From: an uncultured Bacteroidota bacterium
Lineage (GTDB): Bacteria; Bacteroidota; Bacteroidia; AKYH767-A; OLB10
Reading direction: 5' to 3'
DNA length: 35,044 bases
Assembly (NCBI GenBank): GCA_903847585.1
Contig: CAINEC010000196.1
Location: 1 to 35,044, forward strand
Part shown: positions 21,657 through 31,096 of the stretch, one piece after another
Layout: the number at the start of each line of letters is the position of its first letter
How positions within the stretch are numbered: position 1 is the first letter of the stretch
The notes under the pieces: model-generated
Told to the model about the DNA's origin: nothing
Databases searched by the model: none
The model's input: only the letters and a program-made list of their open reading frames with translations
Translations under genes and position numbers: made by a program

Positions 21657-23867
21657 ATGAAAACTTATAAAATAGCATGTGTTATGCTATTGCTAATGTC
21701 GTATGCCTATAGTTACGGCCAAACAGATAGTACACGAAAAAATATTGATTTAAATGAAGTAATTATTACCGTTAATAAAGCATCTGAAAAATTAAAGAAT
21801 GTTTCACAAGAAGTAACGGTAATCAACAAAGAAAAAATCGAGTCGGTGAACCCGACTAATTCAGCGGATTTACTAGCTAAACAAGGTCTGCAAGTTCAGA
21901 TGAGCCAGCAGGGTGGTGGTAGTCCAACATTGCGAGGGTTTGAAGCCTCGAGAATATTATTAGTGATTGATGGCGTTAGAATGAATAATCTGATTTATCG
22001 TGCCGGACATTTACAAGACATAATTAAAACAGATGTTAATCTTCTTGATCGTGTAGAAATACTCTATGGGCCATCATCTACTATTTATGGAAGTGATGCG
22101 CTTGGAGGTGTGATTCATCTTCATACAAAGACGCCAATGTTTTCATCAAGTACAAAGAATGAAACGCATGTTTCTTTTTTATCTAAATATTCAAGTGCAA
22201 ATAGCGGAATAATAAATCATGTTGACTTGAATTTAGGCTCATCAAAGTTTGCATCATTGACCTCTTTTTCTATAAGTCAATTCGGAGATTTGCAAGGTGG
22301 GAAAAATAAGAATCCGTTTTATGATGGTAACTATGGAGAAAGACCTTACTATGTTGAATCGATAAATGGAATTGACTCCATAATGCAAAATGAAAATCGT
22401 TTTTTGCAAGTAGGTACTGCCTACAATCAGCTTGATGTTATACAGAAGTTTTCTTTTAAGTCGAGTAATTTTACAAAGCATGAATTGAATTTTCAGTATT
22501 CAACAACTAACGATGTTCCTCGCTATGATCGATTAACCGATATAGGTTCGAGTGGCTTATTGAAATATGCAGAATGGTACTACGGTCCACAAACCAGGTT
22601 AATGGCTGCCTATAGTTTGAATAGTTACAATAACTCTCGTTGGATGCAAAATTTTCATGTAGGATTTAGCTATCAGTCGTTACAAGAAAGTCGTCATAAC
22701 AGAAGTTATAAAAGTGTCACACTCAATAACCGTATTGAGAATGTGAATATACTTGGCTATGATATTTATGCACAGCATGAAAACGAGAAAGGCAAATTGT
22801 TGGTGGGGGTAGATGGACAATTTAATTCTTTGAAATCTACTGCCTATAAATCTAACATAATTAGCGGAATATCCTCACCGTTAGATACTCGTTATCCAGA
22901 TGGTGATAATACAATGAATTATTTTGGATTGTATGTATCGCATAATTATAAACTTTCTGACAAAACAAATATTTCTGAAGGATTACGATTAGGTTATTCT
23001 GCTTTAAAGTCCACATTGGTTGATACAGCGTTGTTATTTAGTTTGCCGTATACCAGCATTGAGCAAGCAACTCCTGTTTATTCAGCTTCCGTTGGAATTA
23101 TTCATAGGCCAACTAAATCAACTAAATTGAGTTTTACAATTGCTACTGGCTTTAGGGTTCCTAACGTTGATGACTTATCGAAAATCTTTGGATCATCTGA
23201 AGGAAATGTCATTGTGCCTAATAAAGAATTGAAGCCAGAGCAAACCATTAATTATGAAATTGGCTACACGCAATTCTTAGGAAGTAAAACTTCCTGGGAG
23301 AATTATGTTTATTATACTTCCATTAAAGATATTACGGTGGTTGATAAATTTACTTTCAATGGACAAGATTCAATTGTGTATGATGGTAATTTAAGTCAGG
23401 TTTTGGCTAATCAAAATAAACAACAAGGATTTATTTATGGGGCAAGCTCAAACATTGCGACAGATTTGAGTGATTACTTTAATTTGCAATGTGGACTTAA
23501 TTATACCTATGGACGAACAAAAACAGATTCAGTTAACGTACCATTGGATCACATTCCTCCATTTATGTCTCGTGTTGCATTAAATTATAAAAGAGAAAAG
23601 TTTAAGGCTATCTTTTACACTAATTATAATGCATCGAAAAAGCTAAAGGATTATTTATTAAATGGCGAGGATAATGAGCAATATGCTACAGCTGTAGGTA
23701 TGCCTGCATGGATTACCTTTAATATCAGCGCATCTTATAAAATACAAAAGAACATTGATTTAAATTTCGCAGTCGAAAATATGTTGGATACGCAGTATCG
23801 TGTCTTTGCAAGCGGAATGAATGCTGCCGGGCGTAACTTTATTATTTCTCTTCGAGGGAAATTTTGA
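21657..23867 (+). CDS. TonB-dependent outer-membrane receptor, heme/hemoglobin-receptor-like
   Basis: 736 residues. Signal peptide about 1-21; a TonB box candidate L-N-E-V-I-I-T (32-38); plug about 45-160 with S-P-T-L-R-G-F-E-A-S-R-I-L-L-V-I-D-G-V-R-M-N and Y-G-P-S-S-T-I-Y-G-S-D-A-L-G-G-V; then the barrel, ending in S-L-R-G-K-F. There is no carboxypeptidase-type N-terminal domain, so it is not SusC-like. F499-R-V-P502 is the FRAP box of heme receptors, but the usual NPNL box is V520-P-N-K-E-L-K-P and no His lies between them, so heme is uncertain; other metal chelates are possible. It follows the small anchored gene and ends at a strong two-way terminator. Confidence 0.88.
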   Translation: MKTYKIACVMLLLMSYAYSYGQTDSTRKNIDLNEVIITVNKASEKLKNVSQEVTVINKEKIESVNPTNSADLLAKQGLQVQMSQQGGGSPTLRGFEASRILLVIDGVRMNNLIYRAGHLQDIIKTDVNLLDRVEILYGPSSTIYGSDALGGVIHLHTKTPMFSSSTKNETHVSFLSKYSSANSGIINHVDLNLGSSKFASLTSFSISQFGDLQGGKNKNPFYDGNYGERPYYVESINGIDSIMQNENRFLQVGTAYNQLDVIQKFSFKSSNFTKHELNFQYSTTNDVPRYDRLTDIGSSGLLKYAEWYYGPQTRLMAAYSLNSYNNSRWMQNFHVGFSYQSLQESRHNRSYKSVTLNNRIENVNILGYDIYAQHENEKGKLLVGVDGQFNSLKSTAYKSNIISGISSPLDTRYPDGDNTMNYFGLYVSHNYKLSDKTNISEGLRLGYSALKSTLVDTALLFSLPYTSIEQATPVYSASVGIIHRPTKSTKLSFTIATGFRVPNVDDLSKIFGSSEGNVIVPNKELKPEQTINYEIGYTQFLGSKTSWENYVYYTSIKDITVVDKFTFNGQDSIVYDGNLSQVLANQNKQQGFIYGASSNIATDLSDYFNLQCGLNYTYGRTKTDSVNVPLDHIPPFMSRVALNYKREKFKAIFYTNYNASKKLKDYLLNGEDNEQYATAVGMPAWITFNISASYKIQKNIDLNFAVENMLDTQYRVFASGMNAAGRNFIISLRGKF

Positions 23868-23881
23868 TAAAGGTTAATTAT

Positions 23882-23914
23882 AAAAAATCCCCGAGATCTC
23901 TCGGGGATTTTTTT
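23882..23914. terminator. Two-way terminator between the TonB receptor and DPP-IV genes
   Basis: A palindrome with arms CCCCGAGA (23889-23896) and TCTCGGGG (23899-23906), flanked by six A on the left and a run of T on the right, so it can end transcripts from both sides. The two genes converge here. Confidence 0.9.
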
Positions 23915-23915
23915 G

Positions 23916-26087
23916 TTATAAATTATTGATGAGGAAGTCGGTCATTTTAGTGTAGAGGTGCAACCTTGCATTATCACCATAAATACCATGATTTTTATTA
24001 GGGTAAATAAATAAATCGAATTGCTTATTATTTTTTACAAGTGCATTGATAAAGTCCATAGAGTTCTGCATGTGTACATTATCATCCGCAGATCCATGTA
24101 CCAATAGCAACTTACCTTTTAAATCCTTCGCGTAAGTTGTAGGAGAGTTTTTATCATAGCCTTGTGGATTTTCCTGTGGTGTTTGAAGGTAACGTTCTGT
24201 ATAAACATTATCGTAGTAACGCCAGTTGGTAACTGGAGCAACTGCAATACCCGCTTTAAATTGAGTATGAACTTTCGTCATTAATAAGGATGTCATATAT
24301 CCACCAAAGCTCCATCCCCATATTCCCATACGACTATTTTCTACATATGGTAAACTCTTGATATAGTTGGAGCCAATAACTTGATCATCGACTTCTAGTT
24401 TCCCCAAATCTTTGTGAATACAATTTGCCCATTCTAAACCACGCCCTGGAGTACCTCTATTTTCTATACTCGCTATAATATACCCACGTTGAGCTAACAT
24501 TTGATGCCATAAGTAATTTCCGCCATCCCAGTCATTTGTTACTGTCTGTACACCTGGACCACCGTAAACATTAATTAATACAGGATACTTTAAAGTAGAA
24601 TCAAAATCAGGAGGATAAATCATCCAACCATAAAAGTCTAACCCAGCTTTATTTTTAAAAGTAAATTCTTTTATTTTACCTAAACGATATTCTTGCAAAG
24701 CTGCCTTTAAATCACGATTATCTTCTAATACTCGTATTTGTTTACCTGTATTATTTATTAATGAGCAGGTGTAAGGTTTTCCGTAAGAGGAGTAGGTGTC
24801 AATAAAATATTTAAACCCATTACTAAACGAAGCCGCGTGTGTTCCTTTTTCAGGCGTTAAATTTGTTTTCTTGCCATCTAACGTAATAGAATATACGTAA
24901 CGTTCGGTAGGACTTAATTCAGTTGATAAATAATAGAATGTTTTTTTACTTTCATCAAATCCATAGTAAGTTGAAATTTCAAAATTACCTTTGGTGATTT
25001 GTTTAACAAGTTTTCCATCAACATTATAAAGATAAATATGATTATAGCCATCTCGTGTGGATGTCCAAATAAACTGTTTACCGTTTTCAAGAAAAGTTAA
25101 GTCATCTGTAATTTCAATAAATGAGTTGTTATCTTCTTTAATTACACAATTTGAAGTGTTATCATTAACATTAATAAATAACAGCTCTAAATGATTTTGA
25201 TGTCTGTTTAAAGTTTGAACACTGAGAATGCCAGCATTATTAATCCATTTAATTCTCGGGATATACTCTCTGTCTTTTCCAGTATTCAACAATGTGTTTT
25301 GTTTGCTGCTTACATCGTATGCATAAATTTCAACTTTCGAATTTTCTTCTCCTGCCTTCGGATATTTATACTTTTCTTCTTTCGGATAAAGATCGCCGTA
25401 GTAAGTCAAGTTGAACTCTTTAACATTCGATTCATCAAATTTATAATAGGCGATTTTCTTTCCGTCAGGTGACCATGCAAATGCCACATCCATGCTGAAC
25501 TCTTCTTCGTATACCCAATCAGTTGCGCCATTAATGATGGAATTCTTTTTTCCATCCGTTGTGATTGCGGTTTCTGTTTTTGTCGCTAAGTCATATAGGT
25601 AAAGATTGTTTTCTTTCACATAAGCTAATTGTTTATTGTCAGGTGAAAATTGACAATACATTACTTTCTCATTTGTCTCGATTTTAGTAAGTTGTTTAGT
25701 TATACGATTAAAAACAAAATAATTCGATTTGCTTGAATGACGATAAATCGCTTCTGTATTTGTTGAAATTAAAATCAGGTTTTCATCAGCACTAAACTCA
25801 TAACTATCTATTGAAATAGTATCACCTTTAAAAGCTAAATCGTTTTTAGTTAGAATTGTTTCAATGGCTTTTCCATCTTTAAAATTATATTTCTCAATTT
25901 TAAAGATAGGTGTATACACTGATTTAGAATAATGTTCACCATTATTCATCGAATTGAATCCACTAACGGTTTTAGCAGTTAATTTCCGACTTGCCCATAT
26001 ATCTTCAAGCTTCAAAAATCCTTTTTGAGAGTAGCCCGGAGAAGCATTGCAAATCAAAATAACAATTGCAATCAATGTGTTTTTCAT
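23916..26087 (-). CDS. Dipeptidyl peptidase IV-type serine protease (S9B)
   Basis: 723 residues. Signal peptide about 1-20. An N-terminal eight-bladed beta-propeller (about 60-470) and a C-terminal hydrolase domain (about 480-723) follow. The catalytic residues are present: S593 in G-W-S-F-G-G-Y, D668 in G-S-A-D-D-N-V-H and H700 in N-K-N-H-G. D-W-V-Y-E-E195-E196-F carries the double Glu that holds the N-terminus of the substrate, and Y508 in N-V-Y-G-G-P-G is the oxyanion tyrosine. It cuts X-Pro or X-Ala dipeptides from peptides, in the periplasm or at the outer membrane. No T9SS domain. This complete set of residues makes it a functional enzyme. Confidence 0.95.
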   Translation of the reverse strand: MKNTLIAIVILICNASPGYSQKGFLKLEDIWASRKLTAKTVSGFNSMNNGEHYSKSVYTPIFKIEKYNFKDGKAIETILTKNDLAFKGDTISIDSYEFSADENLILISTNTEAIYRHSSKSNYFVFNRITKQLTKIETNEKVMYCQFSPDNKQLAYVKENNLYLYDLATKTETAITTDGKKNSIINGATDWVYEEEFSMDVAFAWSPDGKKIAYYKFDESNVKEFNLTYYGDLYPKEEKYKYPKAGEENSKVEIYAYDVSSKQNTLLNTGKDREYIPRIKWINNAGILSVQTLNRHQNHLELLFINVNDNTSNCVIKEDNNSFIEITDDLTFLENGKQFIWTSTRDGYNHIYLYNVDGKLVKQITKGNFEISTYYGFDESKKTFYYLSTELSPTERYVYSITLDGKKTNLTPEKGTHAASFSNGFKYFIDTYSSYGKPYTCSLINNTGKQIRVLEDNRDLKAALQEYRLGKIKEFTFKNKAGLDFYGWMIYPPDFDSTLKYPVLINVYGGPGVQTVTNDWDGGNYLWHQMLAQRGYIIASIENRGTPGRGLEWANCIHKDLGKLEVDDQVIGSNYIKSLPYVENSRMGIWGWSFGGYMTSLLMTKVHTQFKAGIAVAPVTNWRYYDNVYTERYLQTPQENPQGYDKNSPTTYAKDLKGKLLLVHGSADDNVHMQNSMDFINALVKNNKQFDLFIYPNKNHGIYGDNARLHLYTKMTDFLINNL

Positions 26088-26112
26088 ATTTTTTTAGCGT
26101 TTTAATCAGATA

Positions 26113-26120
26113 CAAATCTA
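26113..26120 (-). promoter_or_regulatory. Candidate -7 element of the DPP-IV gene
   Basis: On the minus strand it reads TAGATTTG, matching TAnnTTTG, about 25 bases before the ATG. No good -33 partner is evident. The site is close to, but does not overlap, the opposite promoter at 26126-26157. Confidence 0.4.
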
Positions 26121-26125
26121 CGAAT

Positions 26126-26157
26126 TTGTGTAATTAGTAATTAGTTTGCTAAATTTG
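26126..26157 (+). promoter_or_regulatory. Promoter of the DUF4412-like gene
   Basis: TTG at 26126-26128, 21 nt, then TAAATTTG at 26150-26157, with the ATG 13 bases further at 26171. It has the same spacing as the promoters at 396-427 and 11698-11729. Confidence 0.7.
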
Positions 26158-26170
26158 CGTTTCTATACTA

Positions 26171-26800
26171 ATGAAAACAAAACTTTTTACAATACTATTT
26201 TTCTTATCCATAAGTTTTCAGCCGATTTTGGCTCAAATCAAACAAGGTAAGATTATCTATAAAATTAATTATCCCAGTGTTGATATTCCCGCGGATCAAA
26301 AAGCAATGCTGCCATCGGAAAGTACATGCTATTTTTCAAACAATAATTGTCGCACAGAAAGTGACGGAATTATGGGAATGAAGATGGTTACTATTTGTGT
26401 AAAAGATCAGATGACTCTTTTATTGGATATTATGGGTAAAAAAATTGCCATGAATCCACGTGATAATCAATCCATGAAAACTAAGACGCCAACAATTTCT
26501 TACTCTGATGAGGTAAAGAAAATCGCAGGTCATGATTGTAAGAAAGCAACGTTGATTTTTGATGAAAACACCAAAATGACAGTGTGGTGCGCTGAAGATA
26601 TTACAGGTGGAGGTAGCTGGGGTGGCAATTTCGAAAATCTGAAAGGCGCACCTCTAGAATACACAGCCGATTTGAATGGTATGTCGATGATAATGACTGC
26701 CAGTAAAGTTTCCGAAGAGAGGGTTTCAAAAAAGAAATTTGAGATTCCTTCTGATTATGAATTTATGACCCCTGAACAATTACAACGACAATTTAAATAA
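26171..26800 (+). CDS. DUF4412-like exported protein
   Basis: 209 residues. Signal peptide about 1-21 (ends I-L-A-Q). The domain has Q-G-K-I-I-Y-K-I-N-Y, a Cys pair (T-C-Y-F and N-C-R), later A-G-H-D-C-K-K-A-T-L-I-F and a C-terminal strand region A-P-L-E-Y, A-S-K-V. This pattern, with the H-D-C-K-K motif, is that of the Bacteroidota DUF4412 type proteins, periplasmic proteins of unknown role. Four cysteines could form disulfides. It is followed 18 bases later by the SdpI-like gene, so they form a two-gene unit from one good promoter. Confidence 0.6.
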   Translation: MKTKLFTILFFLSISFQPILAQIKQGKIIYKINYPSVDIPADQKAMLPSESTCYFSNNNCRTESDGIMGMKMVTICVKDQMTLLLDIMGKKIAMNPRDNQSMKTKTPTISYSDEVKKIAGHDCKKATLIFDENTKMTVWCAEDITGGGSWGGNFENLKGAPLEYTADLNGMSMIMTASKVSEERVSKKKFEIPSDYEFMTPEQLQRQFK

Positions 26801-26818
26801 ACCTTTTCGATTTTTTTT

Positions 26819-27181
26819 ATGAATCTTTTACTTCTTGCCTGTTCATTCATCGTTATGGTGATTTTTACTATTGGTGTTAAACTAAATCAACGTCCTAGTG
26901 AGTACGGTGGATTTGGCTTTAAAACAAATGTGTCTATGCGTAGCGAAGAGACCTGGCATGATGGTAATGTGACATTTGGCAGGTATCTTATGATGATTGC
27001 TCCATTACAGATAGTAATTTTGATTGTTAGCGAACGGTATTTGCCAGATCACCCATATCGTATTTTTGCAGTGCTAGCAATAACTACGATAGTTTCAGTA
27101 TTGCTTGCATATCTTTTAACGCAAAAAAAATTAAGAACCATCTATTTTAAAGATGGCAAACGTCGTCCGAATTCTTTTTAA
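26819..27181 (+). CDS. SdpI-family small membrane protein
   Basis: 120 residues with three hydrophobic helices (about 1-20, 58-80, 85-105). Between helix 1 and 2 is Y-G-G-F-G-F-K-T-N-V-S-M-R-S-E-E-T-W, the conserved motif of SdpI-type proteins, whose Bacillus member gives immunity to the SdpC toxin. No toxin gene is seen beside it, and in this phylum the family is widespread outside toxin loci, so an immunity role is not claimed. Second gene of a unit led by the DUF4412-like gene. Confidence 0.75.
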   Translation: MNLLLLACSFIVMVIFTIGVKLNQRPSEYGGFGFKTNVSMRSEETWHDGNVTFGRYLMMIAPLQIVILIVSERYLPDHPYRIFAVLAITTIVSVLLAYLLTQKKLRTIYFKDGKRRPNSF

Positions 27182-27201
27182 ATTTCATCAAACAATTTAG
27201 T

Positions 27202-27209
27202 TACTTTTG
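27202..27209 (+). promoter_or_regulatory. Candidate -7 element of the M61 gene
   Basis: TACTTTTG matches TAnnTTTG, 17 bases before the ATG at 27227. The -33 area shows only TTTTTA, a partial match. Confidence 0.45.
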
Positions 27210-27226
27210 CTCAAAATAAAGAGTAA

Positions 27227-28999
27227 ATGAGAACTATTATTTTATCTGTTTTTGGATTTTTATTATTGTGTTCAGCAGGAAATGCACAAGACTATACATT
27301 AGATTTTCCTCACCCAGAAACGCATTATGCCCATGTAACGGCAACATTTAAAAAGTGGAAGGGAGGAAATTTAGAAATTCATATCCCAGTTTGGGCTCCT
27401 GGATCTTATCTGGTGCGCGAGTTCTCTAAAAATGTGGAATCTTTTAGAGCTGCAGATGCAAATGGTAAGCCGCTTAAAGTGGTTAAAACCAGAAAGAACA
27501 TATGGACTGTTTCTGCTGAGAAAGGAGATGTAAAAGTGGAGTACGATTTATATGCTAATGAACTTTCTGTTCGTACAAGTTATATAGATGCAGAGCATGC
27601 GTATTTAAACGGAACAAGTGTTTTTGTTTTTGCAAAAGAGTATTTATCTAAAAAGGTAAATGTTAAAGTTAATCCTTCCAACAATTGGAAGACAATATCG
27701 GTTGCTTTAAATAAAAACACGGGAGAAGAAAATTCTTTTTCAGCTGATAATTATGATGAACTTGTTGATGCTCCATTTGAAATTGGCAATCATAAAGTTT
27801 TTTCATTTGAATCATGTGGTGTTAAGCATGATGTTGCGATGTTCGGACCGGCAAACTATAATGAGGAGCAGTTGAAAAAGGACATGGCCGTTATTACAGA
27901 ACAGTCGCTGAATGTTTTTGGTGGACCACATCCATGTAAGAATTATTTGTTTATTGTTCACAATTTGATCAATGGCGGTGGTGGCTTAGAGCATAAAAAC
28001 TCAACTACTCTTCAAACAGAAAGAAATGGATATATTGGTAATGATTATAAAGATTTTTTAACGCTTGTTGCGCATGAATATTTCCATTTGTGGAATGTAA
28101 AAAGAATGCGTCCTAAGTCACTAGGTCCTTTTGATTATGACAATGAGAATTATACTAATCTATTATTTGTTTCAGAAGGGTTCACGGCATATTATGAAGA
28201 TTTGATTGTATTCCGTAGTGGTTTTTATACACGTGATGAGTTTTTGCAGAAAGTAGCGAATTCATTTTCATATTCGGATAATCAACTTGGTGCCGCAATA
28301 CAGCCTCTTAACGAAGCGAGTTTTGATGCCTGGATAAAATACTATCGTCCGAATGAAAATTCAAATAATAGCAGTGTTAGTTATTATTCCAAAGGGTCTG
28401 CTGTGGCTGCCGCACTAGATATGATTATCAGAACAAAAACAAATGGAAAAAAATCACTAGATGATGTAATGCAGGTTTTATATCAGACTTACTTTTTAGG
28501 ATATGATCGTGGATTTACGGATGCAGAGTTTCAACAGGCAGTAAGTCAAATAACGGGAGTAGAGATGAAAGATTTCTTTAAAAACTATGTGTATAATACG
28601 CAACGTATTCCTTTTGATTCAATCGCAGCTGACTTTGGTTTGATGCTGGAAGATAATTTTGCTGATGATGAAAAAGTGTATCTCGGAATAAATTTACAAT
28701 CAGGTAAAAATACAATTGGGTCGGTAGAGCGTAATTCTCCAGCTTGGACTGCAGGATTAAATGTTGGAGATGAAGTTGTCGCAATCAATGATGTTCGTTT
28801 CACAGGTGACATGAACAATGCACTTTCAGAGGTGCACATTGATGATCAAGTAGTGCTTTTAATTTCCAGAGGTGGTTTGATAAAACGATTTACATTGAGA
28901 GCAACTAATACCCCATATGTAAGTTATTACCTTGTACTAACGGAAGGCCTATCCGACGTAAAGAAAAACATTGTAAAAAGCTTGTTGGGCGATTTGTGA
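27227..28999 (+). CDS. M61 family metallopeptidase with PDZ domain
   Basis: 590 residues. Signal peptide about 1-20. An N-terminal beta domain is followed by the catalytic domain: G-G-G-L-E-H (251-256), the zinc motif H283-E-Y-F-H287 and the third ligand E317 in S-E-G-F-T. The region about 485-570 (Y-L-G-I-N-L, G-S-V-E-R-N-S-P-A-W-T-A-G-L-N-V-G-D-E-V) is a PDZ domain. M61 enzymes are glycyl aminopeptidase-like zinc peptidases, here predicted to act in the periplasm. Length and all ligands are normal, so it should be active. Its stop codon touches that of the convergent gene at 29000. Confidence 0.93.
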   Translation: MRTIILSVFGFLLLCSAGNAQDYTLDFPHPETHYAHVTATFKKWKGGNLEIHIPVWAPGSYLVREFSKNVESFRAADANGKPLKVVKTRKNIWTVSAEKGDVKVEYDLYANELSVRTSYIDAEHAYLNGTSVFVFAKEYLSKKVNVKVNPSNNWKTISVALNKNTGEENSFSADNYDELVDAPFEIGNHKVFSFESCGVKHDVAMFGPANYNEEQLKKDMAVITEQSLNVFGGPHPCKNYLFIVHNLINGGGGLEHKNSTTLQTERNGYIGNDYKDFLTLVAHEYFHLWNVKRMRPKSLGPFDYDNENYTNLLFVSEGFTAYYEDLIVFRSGFYTRDEFLQKVANSFSYSDNQLGAAIQPLNEASFDAWIKYYRPNENSNNSSVSYYSKGSAVAAALDMIIRTKTNGKKSLDDVMQVLYQTYFLGYDRGFTDAEFQQAVSQITGVEMKDFFKNYVYNTQRIPFDSIAADFGLMLEDNFADDEKVYLGINLQSGKNTIGSVERNSPAWTAGLNVGDEVVAINDVRFTGDMNNALSEVHIDDQVVLLISRGGLIKRFTLRATNTPYVSYYLVLTEGLSDVKKNIVKSLLGDL

Positions 29000-30922
29000 T
29001 TATTTACCAATAATTACAAATTCTGTTCTACGATTCTTTGCCATATTCACTTCGGTATCATTGTCGGCTTTCGGTTTAGTTGCTCCAAATCCTTTTGAAG
29101 TTAGTCGACTTTTGTCAATACCTTGTTGCGTTAAATATGCTAATACAGCACTGGCTCTTTCTTCTGAAAGTTTTTGATTTTCCATCGGATTACCAGCATT
29201 ATCGGTATGACCTTCTATCGATACCTTCAATGATTTATTGATTTTTAAATATTCAGAAAAGTCTTCAATGATGTCTTTATCCTGTTGGTTTAACTCGCTG
29301 GAATTTGTACTAAATAAAATATTATTTAACTGATATGGTTTTCCAACTTCAATCTTTTTTACTTCTACGTTTACTTTTTTAGGCTGATTAAGTGTTGTGT
29401 CTTTTTTCGAAAAATATTGTGAGTTGTAAGCGAGGCCTTCTTTCTTTACGGTAAGAATATAATCATCGTCAAAAGCTACAACAGATGCATACTTACCTGT
29501 GATACTATCAACTTTTACTTCTACTGTTTCTTTTGTCTTGACATTTTTTAATTCGATTTTAGCATTTGCTAATTCTGATTTGTCACCTTCGATTTCACCT
29601 TTTAAGAATAGTACTTTATCAGGTTTTACTGTTTCAGGCAAATCAAATTCATAAATATCATAACCGCCAACACCTTTTAAACTGTTAGAAGCAAAATAAC
29701 CTTTCTTTCCATCTGTACTTACAAAGAAACCCACTTCGTCTGCTTCGGTGTTAATGGGGTATCCTATATTTATTGGTTCTGACCATGTACCATCACTTTT
29801 TAATTTGCACATGTATATATCAAAGCCCCCCATGCCTGGTAAATTATCAGAGCTGAAATAAAATGTTCTATTGTCGGGATGCATAAAAGGTGTTTTTTCA
29901 TTACCTACGGTATTTATAAACTTTGGTAATTTAGATGGGGCAGACCAGCCTGTAGTCATTTTTTGTGTGACATAAATATCACTCGTTTTATTAACTGCAT
30001 CACGATAACTTACAAAGTAAAGTGCTTTTCCATTAGGTGAAATGCTTGGCTGACTATCCCAATATTTAGCGTCGTTTACTAAAGGACTAATACTTACTGG
30101 TTCTGTCCATGTACCATTTTTATTTTCGCAGGTATAGATATCAAAATTGCCACCTTTATTCACGGTAAAGAAAAGGTTTCTATTGTCAACACTGATGGAT
30201 GCACCTCCTTCATTTCCACTTGTAGCCTTATTAAAAGGAAGGGGCAGAGGATCCCCTTTGGTGAATGCACCATCTTTTTTTTCAGCTACCATAAATTTCT
30301 CTACGTTGCTAACAGTGACTGCACCTTTTCTGTTTTCATCAAACCTGCGAGTAAAAAAACATAATTCATTATCAGGCGAAATGATGGCGAGGTATTCAGG
30401 ATCTCCCGTTGACACACTTTTTAATGCTGTTGGATTAAATGGAACAGGATTCATCATCAATTTAGCTCGCACTTTATTAAGTGTAGCATTGGCAGCATAT
30501 TCTTCTCTTACTTTGCCAAAACTCAAATATTCATCAAATAAACGAATACACTCTTTAAATCGTTTTTGATTATAATAATATTCGCCTAAATGATAATAGG
30601 CATCTGCCGAAGCATCAGGGCAAAAACGAATTAATGCCTCATAAGCCATAGCCATTTCAGCATCTTTATGATGTTGAAGCGAAATATCGCCATATAACCA
30701 CCACGCGTTACCGTTAGTAGAATCCTCTTCAAGTGCTTTTAGTAAAATTTCTTTTATTTTTACAAATGATTCTCGTGATTGATTCGCACGTTCAGCATCT
30801 TCATAAAACTTCATCGATTTTTTTACGCTAGAAGGCTTACAAGAGGCAGGATTTTGACTAAAGGCAGGTGTGAAAAGGGTTGAAGCCCATAGTCCAAAGA
30901 ATACAAAATATATTTTTCTCAT
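29000..30922 (-). CDS. OmpA-family protein with TPR, PD40 propeller and carboxypeptidase-regulatory domains (PorE-like architecture)
   Basis: 640 residues from the ATG ending at 30922, chosen for the signal peptide M-R-K-I-Y-F-V-F-F-G; the earlier in-frame ATG would add ten polar residues. Order: TPR helices about 30-150 (W-W-L-Y-G-D-I-S-L-Q, Y-Y-H-L-G-E-Y-Y-Y-N), a PD40/WD-like propeller about 165-430 (P-S-I-S-P-N-G-K-A-L-Y-F, F-Y-F-S-S-D-N-L-P-G-M-G-G-F-D-I-Y), a CarboxypepD_reg-like domain about 440-510 and an OmpA domain about 529-640 with G-H-T-D-N-A-G-N and N-R-R-T-E-F. T9SS component PorE has this domain order, but other Bacteroidota OmpA proteins share it, so I do not give the name. 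It binds peptidoglycan. Confidence 0.88.
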   Translation of the reverse strand: MRKIYFVFFGLWASTLFTPAFSQNPASCKPSSVKKSMKFYEDAERANQSRESFVKIKEILLKALEEDSTNGNAWWLYGDISLQHHKDAEMAMAYEALIRFCPDASADAYYHLGEYYYNQKRFKECIRLFDEYLSFGKVREEYAANATLNKVRAKLMMNPVPFNPTALKSVSTGDPEYLAIISPDNELCFFTRRFDENRKGAVTVSNVEKFMVAEKKDGAFTKGDPLPLPFNKATSGNEGGASISVDNRNLFFTVNKGGNFDIYTCENKNGTWTEPVSISPLVNDAKYWDSQPSISPNGKALYFVSYRDAVNKTSDIYVTQKMTTGWSAPSKLPKFINTVGNEKTPFMHPDNRTFYFSSDNLPGMGGFDIYMCKLKSDGTWSEPINIGYPINTEADEVGFFVSTDGKKGYFASNSLKGVGGYDIYEFDLPETVKPDKVLFLKGEIEGDKSELANAKIELKNVKTKETVEVKVDSITGKYASVVAFDDDYILTVKKEGLAYNSQYFSKKDTTLNQPKKVNVEVKKIEVGKPYQLNNILFSTNSSELNQQDKDIIEDFSEYLKINKSLKVSIEGHTDNAGNPMENQKLSEERASAVLAYLTQQGIDKSRLTSKGFGATKPKADNDTEVNMAKNRRTEFVIIGK

Positions 30923-31096
30923 TGCTGAATGCGAATCACTACAAATATTCAATCAAATTAGATAACTATTTATTGTAGTGGATTATTGTTTCAACAAGTA
31001 GAAGTTTATAAAGTAGGGCTAGGGTATTTGCTTAATAGTATTTAAGCCTTGCATGCTTTTGAGTTAAATCCTTGTCTTTCTAATACTCACGAAATA

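Noticed and set aside
26819-27181. SdpI-like gene as immunity part of a toxin locus
   Set aside because: No SdpC-like toxin or processing gene is nearby; the family is common outside toxin loci.
30147-30569. 140-residue open frame on the plus strand
   Set aside because: It lies fully inside the PorE-like gene, whose protein is clear over that stretch. The frame has no family motif and no promoter, so it is an antisense shadow.
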